Source of the DNA: Jacaranda mimosifolia
Taxonomy: Eukaryota; Streptophyta; Magnoliopsida; Lamiales; Bignoniaceae
Direction: 5' to 3'
DNA: 64,000 nt
NCBI GenBank assembly: GCA_018894105.1
Contig: CM032127.1
Location: 32,166,260 to 32,230,259, forward strand
Positions 1-10,885 of the stretch are shown one piece after another. The notes beneath the pieces were generated by a model. The model searched no databases, was not told the DNA's origin, and saw only the letters and a list, made by a program, of their open reading frames with translations. Position 1 is the stretch's first letter, and the number at the start of each line of letters is the position of its first letter. The translations under genes and the position numbers were made by a program.

Positions 1-1134
1 CCATTTAGTTTCCTATTTGATATAAAAAAGATTTTCTAAGTGTTAGAAAATTATCTCCTAATGGACCAATTTTAAGGTACCAATTTAGAAGGTCAATTTT
101 GGCTTGATTAATTTAAGTGTTAAATTAATCAATTAATTTAAGGAGTTAATTATTTGGTTTCAACATGACCATCAATTGGTCAAGTTAACTTAAAGAGTTA
201 AATAAACAAAATTCAAGCTTAAGAGCTGAACTTTTGAATTAAGAGTTAAGTCAAAGGTTAATTAATTAAATTAAAGTGTTTAATTTAATTAATGGGAAGA
301 ACACGTTTTGGTGGAAAAATTGAAATGAAATGTTCATTTGAATTAGCATTTTAATTAACTTGAAATTAAATTTCAAATGTAATTAAAATGCAAGTAAAAT
401 TTAAATTAGATTTGAATTTGCATTTGCCACCTTGGCAAATTGCAAGTTTGCTGCCCCTTCTCCTCATTGGAGGTGTGATGCCACCTTTACATCACACCTT
501 TTAGCCTCTATATATAGATATAGAGAGAGAGGGCTGGTCATTATGTCAAAAAGGTCTGAAGAATTAGAATCTCCACCATTCCCTCCAAAATCATTGAAAG
601 CATTACATTCGTGTATTAAAAGCTTTGCTCTCTTCTTCTTCTTCCATACCAAAAATAGGCCCCCACCATAGATTATCTCTGGACTTATTCCAGCTTATAA
701 GCTAGAGATTTTGGAAGATCTATTTGGTGTAAAGATCATATCAATAGAGGCAAACAAGTGAGTTTGCTACGGTTTGAAGATCCACTTGCGCAGAGTCTGA
801 TTTGGCAATTTTATCCAGAGAGATCCAGAAAGCTTTTTGGCTTGAATTTTTCACTGAGATTTCCCCAAGGTGTGGAGCAGCTCCAATAATTTTTTTGCGA
901 TTTTGTATGTGATTTGACAAAGATAAAAATTGTTCCACTCCTGCTGCCCATTTTCTGGCAATTTCTGGATTTGTGAAAGGTTCCTCTCATTCTTCTTGGA
1001 TTTTTCAATTTCAAGGTAACACTCTATCAAAATCTGAATTTTATGCTTGATTTGATCCTAGTTAGTATGTAAGCACTAGTTTATTAAGATTTTGAAGTTT
1101 TTATAATTGGTTCCTAGTACCTTACTAGCTTTCA
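1..1134 (+). mobile_element. Ty1/copia LTR (right part), innermost nested copy 'X'
   Basis: This is the right-hand 1.1 kb of a copia LTR whose start lies left of the window. It aligns by eye with the complete LTRs at 4281-6500, 36849-39066 and 42579-44814. It contains the AT-rich inverted-repeat block (about 100-290), the conserved ATCACACC segment, a TATA box (TATATATA, 509-516) and the U5 ending CCTTACTAGCTTTCA at 1134. What follows is not a primer-binding site but the end of gag from another copy. This is therefore most simply the 3' LTR of an element inserted into copy A, which makes 1135-1139 (AAGAA) the right-hand target duplication. The left partner cannot be seen. Confidence 0.85.
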
Positions 1135-1641
1135 AAGAAATAGGTTAAAACCAAAGCAAGTTGTTTCTACTATGGTGAAAAAGGGCACTGGAAAAGAAAC
1201 TGCAAGGCTTACCTTGCAACCCTTGAGAAGGGTACGTATTTTATTGAAGTGCATTTAATGACCAATTCTTCCTTATTGGTATTTGATGTCGTAAGTGGTT
1301 CTCACCTTTATAATTCGTTTCAGAGGATGAAAAGAAGAAAGAGTCTGCATGAAGGGGATATGATCATCTGCCTAGGAAATGGAGCAAGAGTTGCGGCCAT
1401 GGTCCAAGGCATCATGAAGTTAGACTTGGGAAATTCTACTATTGTACTTAATATAGCTTATTGTGTACCATATCTTGTTAAGAACATTATATCAATTCTC
1501 ATTCTTGATTATGAAGGACATGATTTTCCTTTATCGAATTGGACATTGAAGGCATTGAAGAATGGTTCTTTAATTGCTAAATATACATTGATTAACGGGT
1601 TATACGTAGACGAATCTCAACCTTCACTAATGCACATTTAA
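1135..1641 (+). pseudogene. copia copy A: end of gag and protease region
   Basis: The sequence starts just before the nucleocapsid zinc knuckle (1162-1203), which should be CX2CX4HX4C but has Tyr in place of the second Cys (CFYYGEKGHWKRNC). The open stretch 1249-1641 follows. It covers the aspartic-protease region, where the active-site area reads FDVVSGSHLYN and the catalytic DTG/DSG is lost, and then the protease-to-integrase linker (YCVPYLVKNIISILILDYEG, then LYV and SLMHI). The frame ends at a TAA that replaces a Gln codon. Upstream gag is missing because the LTR at 1-1134 abuts this point. The gene is non-functional. Confidence 0.75.
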
Positions 1642-2640
1642 TCAAGTAAAAGAAAATTTGATAACCATGAAGATATCATCCTTTGGCATGCAAGACTTGG
1701 GCGTATCTCTAAAAATAGGATGAGTAAGATGGAAGCTCTCAAAGCACTAAAAGTTAGTGGTATTGAGGACATTCCTATTTGTGAATTTTGTTTTAAGGGA
1801 AAAATGACTAAGGCTCATTTTGGAAGATAGTCGAATTGCTCCATAAGTCCCTTAAATTTGATCTATACGGATATTTGAGGCCCACTAAGAGTTAGTGTGA
1901 GTAATAGTTGTTCGTACTTCATCACGTTCATTGATGATTATAGATGGTTTGGACAGCGTATCTTATGAAGTAAAAGTCCGAAGCCTTTGAAAAGTTCAAA
2001 AAGTATAGGAATGAAATGGAAAAGAAAGTGGGGCTTAGTATTAAAGCTCTTCAATCGGATCGAGGGAAAGAATACTTACGTATCAAATTCTTGGATTACC
2101 TAAAAGAGAATGGGATTATCTCATAATGGACTCCATTCGACACACCCCAACATAATGGAGTAGCCGAGAGGAAAAATTGTACCTTATCGAACATGGCATG
2201 CTCCATGATGAGCTTTTTCGATGTGCCCATATCTTTTTAGGGATGCGCCTTAGAAATGGCGGTGAAGTTACTAAATGTAGTGCTTTCAAAGTCGGTGCCA
2301 AAGACACCGCATGAGATGTGCTACGGCAAAGCACTCTCTTACCACTACCTTAGGGTTTAAGGGTCTTCTGCTTATGTGAGAGGGATAGTGGGAGACAAGT
2401 TGGATAATAGATCTACTTTTTGCAAGTTTGTGAGATACCCAAGAGAGTCGACGAGTCGTTCCTTTTATGATCCCTCAAAATAAAAGGTGTTTGTTTTGAG
2501 GAATGCCACCTTTTTGGAAAATAAATTTTTATTAGATAGAAATGTCGTTGTTGTTGAACTTGATGAATTTTAAGATGATCATCAAATCCCACAAACAATG
2601 GCAACAAGTGAGCAACAAGAGCCTCACACACAACCTCTGA
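1642..2640 (+). pseudogene. copia copy A: integrase remnant
   Basis: The GAG-pre-integrase/zinc-binding segment reads WHARLGRISKNRM, with the second His of the HHCC motif changed to Arg, followed by CEFCFKGKMTKA. The catalytic core follows: LIYTDI carries the first Asp, the NGVAERKN motif near 2155-2175 carries the Glu, and the middle Asp region (SDRGKEY) is altered. The frame is broken by several stops and at least two frameshifts. The C-terminal linker to RT (KVFVLRNATFLEN type) lies around 2480-2530. The order protease, integrase, RT identifies Ty1/copia. Confidence 0.75.
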
Positions 2641-4265
2641 AAAGGTTGGACTAAATCAAGAAACAACTCGAAATGTTTGAATTTCTTTATGAGATGGGCC
2701 AATTGCATATTGATCCGAAGGCCAATAAGGAAGCTATGTTGGACATAGACTGGGGATGTTGGCTTAACACCATGAGATCTAAAATGGACTCCATATACTC
2801 CAATAAAATATGGACTTTGGTAGATCCACTGGAGGGAAAAGTTCCCATTAGTTGTAAATGGATCTATAAGCGAAAGCTAGAAGTTAATGGAAAAGTAGTT
2901 ACCTTTGAAGCGTGACTAGTGGCAAAGGGTTATACTCAAATACTCGATATCGATTTTGCATAAACCTTTTCACCACTCGTAATGCCTAAGTCCATTTGAA
3001 TTTTATTTGCTAGAGCCACATATTATGACTATGAGATATGGCAAATGGATGTGAAAACTACTTTCTTCAATGGAGACATTGAAGAAGGAATCTATATGGA
3101 GCAACCATAAGGTTTTATATCCAATGAGAGTGAACAAAAGGTTTACGAACTCCAAAGATTCATTTATGGACTCAAACAAGCATCCAAAAATTGGAGCATA
3201 CGTTTTGATAAGACGGTCAAATCGTTTGGCATTGTCAAAAATGTGCATGACCATGTGTGTATATGAAGGCTAGTGGGGATTAGTATGCAATTTATTGTGA
3301 TTTATGTCGATGGCATCCTTCTCATTGGGAATGTCAAAGTGTACTAAAGCAGGGTTATCTACACAATTCTCCATAAAGGATTTAGGAGAAGCATGCTATG
3401 TATTAGGAATACGTATCTACAGTGATAGATTGATGAGGATGCTGGGGCTATCCCAAATCCCGTACATTAACAAAATATTAAAGAGGTTTAGTATGGAAGA
3501 ATCCAAGAGGAAATTTCTTCCCATGGGACTTGGCACTCGACTCTCCAAATTTATGGCCCCTAAGACTGAAGATGAGAGATAAAGAATGTCCCATATTCCT
3601 TATGCATCTGCCATTGGAAGCATATTATATACAGCTTAATGTACAAGAACAGATATGGCACACTCACTGAGTGTTATGAGTAAGTTCTAATCCAATCCCA
3701 GAGAGAGTACAGGACAGCCATTAAAGTAATCCTTAAGTACTTGAGAAGGACTGAGGATATATGTTTAGTATACGGTAATGGAAAATTAAAAGTTTCGGAT
3801 TCTAGTTTCCAATTCGATGCAGATGACCTGAAATCCACTTCTGGATTCATATTTTGCCTCAATGGCAGCACAGTGAGTTGGAAGAGTACCAAACAACACC
3901 ACAACCAATTCTACCACAAAGGCAAAATGTATTGTAGCTTTGGAAGCTACAAACAAAGGTGTTTGGATGCAAAACTTCATTTAAAAGTTGAAAGTAATGC
4001 TTAACATTACTGAGCCAGTAGTTGCTTTCTGTGACAACAACGAGGTGGTAGCACAAGCTAAAGAGCTAAGATCTGATTAGTGATCTAAGTATATTTTGAG
4101 GTGATGTCATTTGATCTGGGAGATCTTTGATAGAGGCAACATCCGAATGGAAAGAGTTAACTCAGAAGATAATATAGCAAATCCACTAACTAAACCCCTA
4201 TTGCAAAATGTCTTTGAAGGACATCTTGGGAAGATGGGTCTCAAGGCTATGGGGCATTGACTTTA
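2641..4265 (+). pseudogene. copia copy A: reverse transcriptase and RNase H remnant
   Basis: The longest open piece, 2673-2915, holds the RT N-terminal region (NKIWTLVDPLEGKVPISCKW, then IYKRKLEVNG). WQMDVKTTFFNGDIEE follows near 3040, then YGLKQASKNW. The polymerase motif YVDD is changed to YVDG at about 3306-3317, which alone would abolish activity. RNase H remnants follow (STVSWKSTKQ near 3870, DNNEVVAQAKE near 4035-4070, ANPLTKPLLQ near 4178-4205). The frame shifts repeatedly and has many in-frame stops. The 3' end runs straight into the polypurine tract and LTR, as in an ordinary element. Confidence 0.8.
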
Positions 4266-4280
4266 GGGCAAGTGGGAGAT
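4266..4280 (+). other. polypurine tract of copia copy A
   Basis: GGGCAAGTGGGAGAT lies directly before the LTR start TGTTCGAATTG at 4281. The same arrangement is seen at 42393-42407, and in variant form at 36833-36848 and 47408-47424. It would prime plus-strand DNA synthesis. Confidence 0.75.
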
Positions 4281-6500
4281 TGTTCGAATTGTACCCGCAA
4301 GCCAATTAGATTGGCCTTGTAATTTATTTGCTGGTAAAGTAATCTTGATTGAATGATATTCATTACATGACCATCTTTATCTTATGCTCATTATTTGCTT
4401 CACTAGTATTTGCATGAAGCCTTAAATGACATTAGACTATGGTGCTTGATCACGCATTAGATGGTGATACCATGATCTTAAATCTTCCAAGTCATAGGAT
4501 TTTAAGAGATATGGCATCTAAGATGCAGATAGACTTGCACTAACGATGCATAAATCAAGGGTTGGATGTTACTTTGTTCCATGAACAATCCCATATGAGA
4601 TATAGATGCATGTTAGCGGGCGCTTGTTAGAGAACAAGGTACTAAAGGCCTGCCCAGAGAACCTACTAGATAGCCTAGTGGCAAGTTCTCTAGCATACAC
4701 TGGTGGATATTATTAGTCCTCTGACATGAGGATCCATGGTAATCTTATGTTTGGTCTTTACACTTTAACTCTTCTTAGGTCACTTAGAGGGTCACTCGGG
4801 TTGATAACAGACATAAGTTACTAGCCATGGAGGTTTGTGACATTTAAGATGGAATCCGACTCCTTGCTTTGTAAAAGTCAAGTGCATCTTCTATGCATAC
4901 CATAATGGTTGATTCCAAAAAAGCCTTGCTCAAGCTGATGTGACAATTTTGAAAGGTGTTTCCAAAGATGAGGCCACTAAGGGAATTGAACATTAAGAAT
5001 AGAAGCATAGTATTGAGGCTATTAGGGAGATGACTAATATCTTACCTTAGGCCTCTTTCGGGAGATAAGAGACGGAAGGACCATATTTGTATAGTATGCG
5101 TATTGCTAGAATGGTTCTTCAAGAGCATTCATTTCAATCAATTAGTTGGGATTCATGGACTTCAGGTTGGACATCGACCATGGAGATTGGATACTATTCA
5201 ATTAATGAGATTAATTGAATTGAGTCACTTAGTTTAAAGCAGTTTAAACTAACATGAATATCTAATATTTCATAAGTAACAAGGAGTTGTCAGCCCATGT
5301 CCAATGAATGGTAAAACCTAATGGGTCACACATAAAAGCCAATAGCATGACCTATTGAGAAAATGAGAGCTAATAGCATGACCTATTGAAAAAATGAGAA
5401 TTTTCTAAGAGTTAGAAAATTCAGGACTGAATTTGGAGGAGGCGAACATTTGAGTCATTTTTAGCTTGATCAATTTAAGAGTTAAATTGATCAATTTAAT
5501 TTAAAAGTTAAATTAAGATCAATTAATTAAGAGTTAATTAATTGATGCTACATAACTATCAATTGTCAAATTAATTTAAGAGTTTAATTAATTTTGACTA
5601 GCTTAAGGAGTTAAGCACTTTAACCTAAGAGTTAAGTTAAAGCATTATTGATTAAATTAAAGTATTTAATTTAATTAAATTGGAGAGTTATGTTTGGGAA
5701 ATATTATTAAATGGAGGGTTTCATTTAATATGAAATTACAATTCATTTGGAAGGAATTTCATGAGATGAAATTCAAATTCCAAATGACATTCAAATTCAC
5801 ATTAACACTAATTTCTAGTGGCCACCTTGGTATGGACACTTGGCACCCTCTCCTTGAGGATATTTTGTGACCACATACCATCCCGCTCCTATATATAGAT
5901 ATAGGAGGACAGGGGGCTGCCACATGCAAGATTGATTGCTTGGTGTCAATTATTCTCCCAACAATTTGTATAGTAAGCATCTGATTGTTAGCATCCCCAT
6001 TATTCTCTCAAAGCTCCTTCATTTTCCACCTAAATTTCCACACCTTTTCTCATCCTTTCTCTACAAATATCTCCAACCATTAAGTAGAGAATAAGTCCTT
6101 GTTATTTTGTGTGGATTATGTCATTAGAGGCCAACCATTTGGTTGGTATTGCTCTTTTTTGGGGCAGTTTCTGGCAGCCGCTTGGGCCGAGTTCTAGGAG
6201 GCCTTTCGACGTTTTGTTTTGGCTGATTTTTTGCATGTTGTATCCTCAGGGTGTGAAAACATTCCAGTAAAAATTTCAGCTACAGAGGAAGAGTCCAACT
6301 AAGGGAAAAATGGTGGTTGAAGAGTATAGGAGCTTCTTCAATGGTTGAAGAGCATGTTTCTTGCTGCTTGAATTTTTTGTTATCACCAAGGTATTTGCCT
6401 TCTCTAAATATGATTCCTATACATGTCTTGATCCTTGGGGATGTGTGTAGGCCAGATATATTCATGGTTTTTGAAAATATTTGGATCCCAGTGTCATACA
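4281..6500 (+). mobile_element. copia copy A 3' LTR, about 2.2 kb
   Basis: It begins TGTTCGAATTGTACCCGCAA right after the polypurine tract and contains the family's U3. The hairpin array is at 5467-5674, the TATA box (TATATATA) is at 5890-5897, and the U5 runs to about 6500. The last bases are degraded: GGATCCCAGTGTCATACATAC corresponds to GGATCCTAGTG...TTTCA in other copies. It is joined to the integrase/RT boundary of another copy (B) at about 6501, as expected if copy A inserted into copy B. Confidence 0.8.
5467..5674. repeat. array of seven consecutive short inverted repeats in the LTR U3
   Basis: Seven hairpin-forming repeats follow one another. They are 5467-5493 (TGATCAATTTAA, GAG, perfect 12-bp arms), 5496-5516 (9-bp arms, loop AAG), 5518-5546 (13-bp arms, loop GAG) and 5565-5597 (imperfect, loop GAG). 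Then come 5601-5616 (GCTTAA, loop GGAG), 5618-5642 (10 of 11 pairs, loop GAG) and 5652-5674 (10-bp arms, loop GTA). Equivalent arrays occur at about 100-290, 38030-38240, 43785-44000, 48640-48860 and 59280-59490, and on the - strand near 20030-20240, 52600-52790 and 61735-61950. AT richness makes some palindromes expected by chance, but not this regular series. Confidence 0.8.
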
Positions 6501-7614
6501 TACCTATACTTCTATGATCCTTTGTAACAAAAGGTGTTTGTTTCAAAGAACGCCTACTTTTTAGAAAAGGAATTTCTATTAAATAGAAATGGCATTGTTG
6601 TTGAAATTACACAAGCAATAAAAACAAGTGAGCATCAAGGGCCTTACACATAATCTCTAAGAACGTTGGACCGAATTAAGAAGTAACTTGAAAGGTTCGG
6701 ATTCCTTTATGAGATGAGCCAATTGAATAGTGATCTGAAGACCGATAAAGAAGCTATGTTATAGATAAACTCAAAACATTGGCTTCACACCATGAGATCC
6801 AAAATAGACTCCATGTACTCCAACAAATTATGGACTTTGGTAGATCTACCAAAGGAAATAGTTTCCATTCGTTGCAAGTGGATCTATAAGCAAAAGCTTA
6901 GAGTCGATGGAGAGGTAGTAACCTTTAAGATGCCACTAGTGGCAAAAGGTTACACTTAAAGGCCTGGATCAATTTTGAGGAAACCTTTTAACCGATCGTA
7001 ATGCCTAAGTCCATTCAGATTCTACTTTCTATAGCCACATATTATGAATATGAGATATGGTAAATGGATGTAAAAACTGTTTTCCTCAATAGAGACATTG
7101 AAGAAAAAATTTATATGGAGCAACCACAACATTTGACATCAAAGAAGAGTTACCAAAAGGTTTGTAAGCTCTAGAGATCTATTTATGGACTCAAACAGGC
7201 ATTCAGAAGTTGGAACATATATTTCGACAACACAGTCAAATCATTTGGCTTTGTCAAAAATGTGTATGAACTTTGCATATATATGAAGGCTAGTGGGAGT
7301 GATGTACAGTTTATTGTGCTTTATGTTGATGACATTCTTCTCATTGGAAATGGGGTAGGAATTTTAGAGTGTACTAAAGTAGGATTATCTACTCAATTCT
7401 CCATGAAGAATTTGGGAAAAGCAACATACGTATTAAGAATACGTATCTATAGAGATAGGTTAAGGAGGATATTGGGGCTTTCCCAAACCCCATATATTGA
7501 TAAGATACTAAGGAAGTTCAGTATGGACGTATCTAAAAGGGATTCCCTCCCATAGGACATGGCATTCAATTCTCCAAGTCTATGGCCCCTAAGACTGACG
7601 ACGAGAGATATGAG
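6501..7614 (+). pseudogene. copia copy B: RT fragment
   Basis: It starts in the linker after integrase (KVFVSKNAYFLEKEF, about 6530-6575). The RT N-terminal region continues (SNKLWTLVDLPKEIVSIRCK, about 6820-6880), then motifs equivalent to YGLKQA. The best open stretch, 7262-7555, keeps the catalytic motif as LYVDDILLIGNG and continues through STQFSMKNLGKATYVL and LGLSQTPYIDKIL. Sequence similarity stops abruptly in a conserved GACGAGAGATA at 7614, where the gypsy element begins. RNase H is absent. No continuation of copy B is visible beyond 17549. Confidence 0.75.
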
Positions 7615-7749
7615 GACCAATCGATGAGGGTTTTTAAAAGTCGACCTAGGTTTAGCTCATTTAATGTGCCGATTATATTATGCCATGCAGAGCGCCATAC
7701 GATGATTAAGCTATTATTACAGACAGTTGGGGTTCCCGCACTTGGATGC

Positions 7750-7760
7750 ATATAAATAGG
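7750..7760 (+). promoter_or_regulatory. TATA box for the antisense accessory gene
   Basis: TATAAATA in the context GCATATAAATAGGCACGG lies about 195 bp upstream of the accessory ATG at 7948. A pyrimidine-rich leader follows, as in plant pol II promoters. It faces into the element, opposite to gag-pol. Function is inferred from position only. Confidence 0.5.
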
Positions 7761-7947
7761 CACGGTTAAAGTCTTCATTTTTACTTTTATCACTCTGCAT
7801 CTAGTTGAATTCTGAGCTAACTGCCTTTTCTACAATTATTTTGTGCCCTAGATTTCATCAAAATCGAGTACGTCTTTTCCTCAGTTTTATTCGACTTCTT
7901 CCTTTGTTTAAGAAATACAGTGCTTATCTGATGCTGAAAGTTATCAG

Positions 7948-10473
7948 ATGAGGGATAGTAGGGCTACTTATTCTAATCGGGTAGAGGGATCAACAAATAA
8001 GTCGAGCAGCTCATCTATGGATAGCTCGAGCTCCAGTAGCTCGAGCAGTGATAGCGTTGTTGGAGGGTGTGATGCTGGGCTAAGTTAAGCCCTAGTATCA
8101 TATGGTCAATTGTTCACCCCCCACCACTATAGTGAGATAGTATCTAGGATAACTCCTATCGATCTGGCACGTATTAGCCAGGTGAACCATGTCCTCACGG
8201 AGTATGAGCCCATAGTACCTGGACCTTCTGATAGAATGCGTCGACCTCTAGTCGGATGTATTATCATTTTTTAGGAGGCTTTTTGATGCAGCCTTAGGTT
8301 CCCTTTAGTTGGACCTATAGTCGAGCTGCTAAAGGGTTTAAAAGTATGTATAACCCAACTACTGCCAAATTGCTTCTCAACCATATATAGCTTTATTATT
8401 TTAATGCAATTATTCAACTAGCCAGCTACTTTTGCAAAATTTTCCAACCTTTTTCACCTTTCCATGTCCCAAAAGTCGGGTAGCACCAATGAATTGAGTT
8501 TTTATTACCTCACTGCTCGATCCCACTAAAACTTTCTTGTCACCCCGTCCTCCTCCTATGGCCAAGAGTGGAAAAAATATTATCTATATGTTCGAGTGCC
8601 TGGGGGCTTCAATATTTTGAGGGGGTGGTGGATCGGGCATGTCGAGATACCGGGTAATTTAACTCCAACCTGACCCAACACATTCACTCGGGATTGGTCA
8701 AATTTGGTTAGATAGAGGCCTCGGTGTTTATCAAAGAGAAGAGTTTGATGTTAGCTGGCCTATCGCCAGCTCAGTTGGACTTGCCCGCAGGTGATCGACT
8801 AGGTAGTTAGTGCTATCGATTCTTGATTAGTTTGTTTACTTGCATTCGTCTTTTTGTTCAACTCTGATCTTGTGTTATTTGCATTGTTGGCAGATCAAGA
8901 CATGATTATGAACCGTGCGCTAGCAGAAGCTTTGGCTAGCTAGGGCTTAGAGGAACGAGCAGCATCGTTTAGCTACAACGACTCAACGAAGGGTTGCTCT
9001 GGTCGCTATGGCGTAGCCCAAGGCGATGACGCCATCACCATCGCCTACTCTGTCACCAGCTCGGCCTGTGGCGGCTATTATGAGTAGCTCTGCTAGTCTA
9101 GGTAAGAGGCTGATGGTTGAGTGGGCCGAACTTGCTCCAAAGAAAACTGCAGCTGAAAAGGGCAAAGGGAGAGCTATAGAGTCGGGCCATCATTCTAGAT
9201 ATGATCTGCTCAGTCGATGCGGGGATGACATGCTATTCCACTTGCCGAAGCTGCAATCACCCTAGTTTGGGATGGAGCTGAGCATGGTTGTGCACAACTC
9301 ATACTCTATGGAGACGGCGGGGTCAACCGGGGCCGCTTCTTTAAAGGTGATGATGGCCGGACTGTTCGTGTCTGACCAGAAAAAACTCATGAAGCTAAGC
9401 CAGGATGCTGCACTAAGAGCTTTAGCTTATCACTCTAATATGGTAAGGGTTTGATCGATAAGTTCATCTTGCCAAATTTTATTTGTTGGTCAAGCACTAT
9501 TCGTTCATGATGAATTTTTATTTTTCAAGTGAGCCAATTAGGTTATCATTTTTATAGAAGATCAAAGTTGGCTCTAGTCAATCGGGAGCGCCTGCAGGAG
9601 GGTGAAGATTTGGAGATGCTGAAGGATCAACTCAAGTCTTTGCAGATAAGGATCGAGAAGCTAACAAATAAGGTCAAGGAGCTCCACAGTCAGCTTGAAA
9701 TGAAGGATAGTCAGCTGGTCTCTACTATCACCGAAAAGACCAGGATGGATGTGCTACTGAATCAAGCCAAAATGGATGCACAACATGGCTATGAGTCTGG
9801 TCAAATAGCCTGGCGTAATGCGGTGATTCAGGAAGCTCGAGCTGAATTTTACAAAAAGCTGTCTCTGATGTGATGAGAGGCCGTACAGCAGTTCATGATG
9901 TGCTCGGCATTCTAGGATGCAAGCGCTATCTTTTCTTTGGATGACGTTAAGAACACAGTCAACAAGTCGATCAAACAACTAGAGTATTTGGGTTATACTT
10001 TTCAAGTAGAGGATAAAGATTGCATTAGCCATGTCCTAGATGAATAGCTATAGATGTATCCTGAGGCCAACACTGAAGAGGGAGCTGCGGAGACTCCTGT
10101 GGTCGAGGGAGCCACAAAGGCTCCTCTTGCTGAGCCCTTGATCGAGGCATAGAAAAAGGCGATCGAGGTGTTTAAGAAGCTGGTTGATGTGACAAAGGAG
10201 TTTGCTTTTGCGGATAACTTTGTGTTTGAGATTCAAGAAGGCATGGTCGATGCCGCTCAGTATCTTCCACGGGTTGGGGGTGATTTCTTGGTCGACGAGG
10301 TAGGACCTTATCGGTCAGTGACTATTGCTATTCCTTTTGCTATTGTGGTGCCTGAGCAGGGAGGGAACAACCCTATAGTGGTTCCAATCCCTTCGAGTGA
10401 TAAACTCAACCAGGCGATTGAGAAGGGTGCTCGAGGTGCACATGCTAAAGGTATGGGGTCGACCAATCGCTGA
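7948..10473 (+). pseudogene. spliced accessory gene of the Tat element, PF04195-like ('putative gypsy type transposon')
   Basis: Exon 1 starts MRDSRATYSNR and has a Ser run (8010-8060). A domain follows around 8265-8640 whose ordered motifs (LRFPLVGPIVELLKGL; QLLPNCF; a GQEWKKYYLYV block) resemble the plant Transposase_28 family. A first intron is likely (donor CAG/GTGATC at 8791 or TAG/GTAGTT near 8802; acceptor TTGGCAG at 8893). Exon 2 encodes a Ser/Pro- and Lys-rich linker (9026-9442). A second intron spans 9443-9529 (GTAAGG...TTTCAAG). Exon 3 encodes a coiled coil (about 9590-9790) and a C-terminal domain ending GMGSTNR at 10470. Each exon keeps one frame and is broken only by nonsense codons. 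Its biochemical role is unknown. Confidence 0.7.
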
Positions 10474-10885
10474 GCTCCTTACCTTTTATGTTTGATCACC
10501 TTATGTGGCATTGTTCTGCCAATGATCATTTGCTGTACTTTTTTTTTTTGCTTTTAATGGTTGTAAACACAAATATATGTATGAAATGTTGCTTTTTTGT
10601 TGGTCGATGCGTACTGATCTTTGCTTCACTTCTAGCATTTTTGTTTCTATCCAATGTTAATTGTTGATGAGTAAATAATTTGATCTAATATAGTGTGACA
10701 CTGGAAATAATGGAATTAATCCAATACACTCATCGACTCTTAGTGTTAATTTTGTGCTGTCATATCCCGTTAAAATGATTGCCTTTGTCAAACGAATCAT
10801 ATTAACTTAATGCATCACACTGAGTAGATTTTGACGACAAGGTCAAGTTTTTATTTATTATTCTTTGGTTTTAACTATAAATCTT
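10474..10885 (+). other. 3' flank of the accessory gene, non-coding
   Basis: After the stop codon there is a T-rich stretch, a poly-T run near 10540-10550 and AATAATTT-type sequence. This is compatible with a 3' UTR and termination region for the antisense gene. No reading frame or other recognised feature is visible before the 85-bp array. Confidence 0.4.

Noticed and set aside
7615..7950. Reading 7615-7950 as the gypsy 3' LTR
   Set aside because: It shares no recognisable stretch with 16752-17549 and lacks the CATATCA end; its TATA box and leader fit the antisense gene better.
8983..9165. Ala-rich open frame on the - strand
   Set aside because: Antisense shadow of exon 2 of the accessory gene, caused by its local GC-rich codons.
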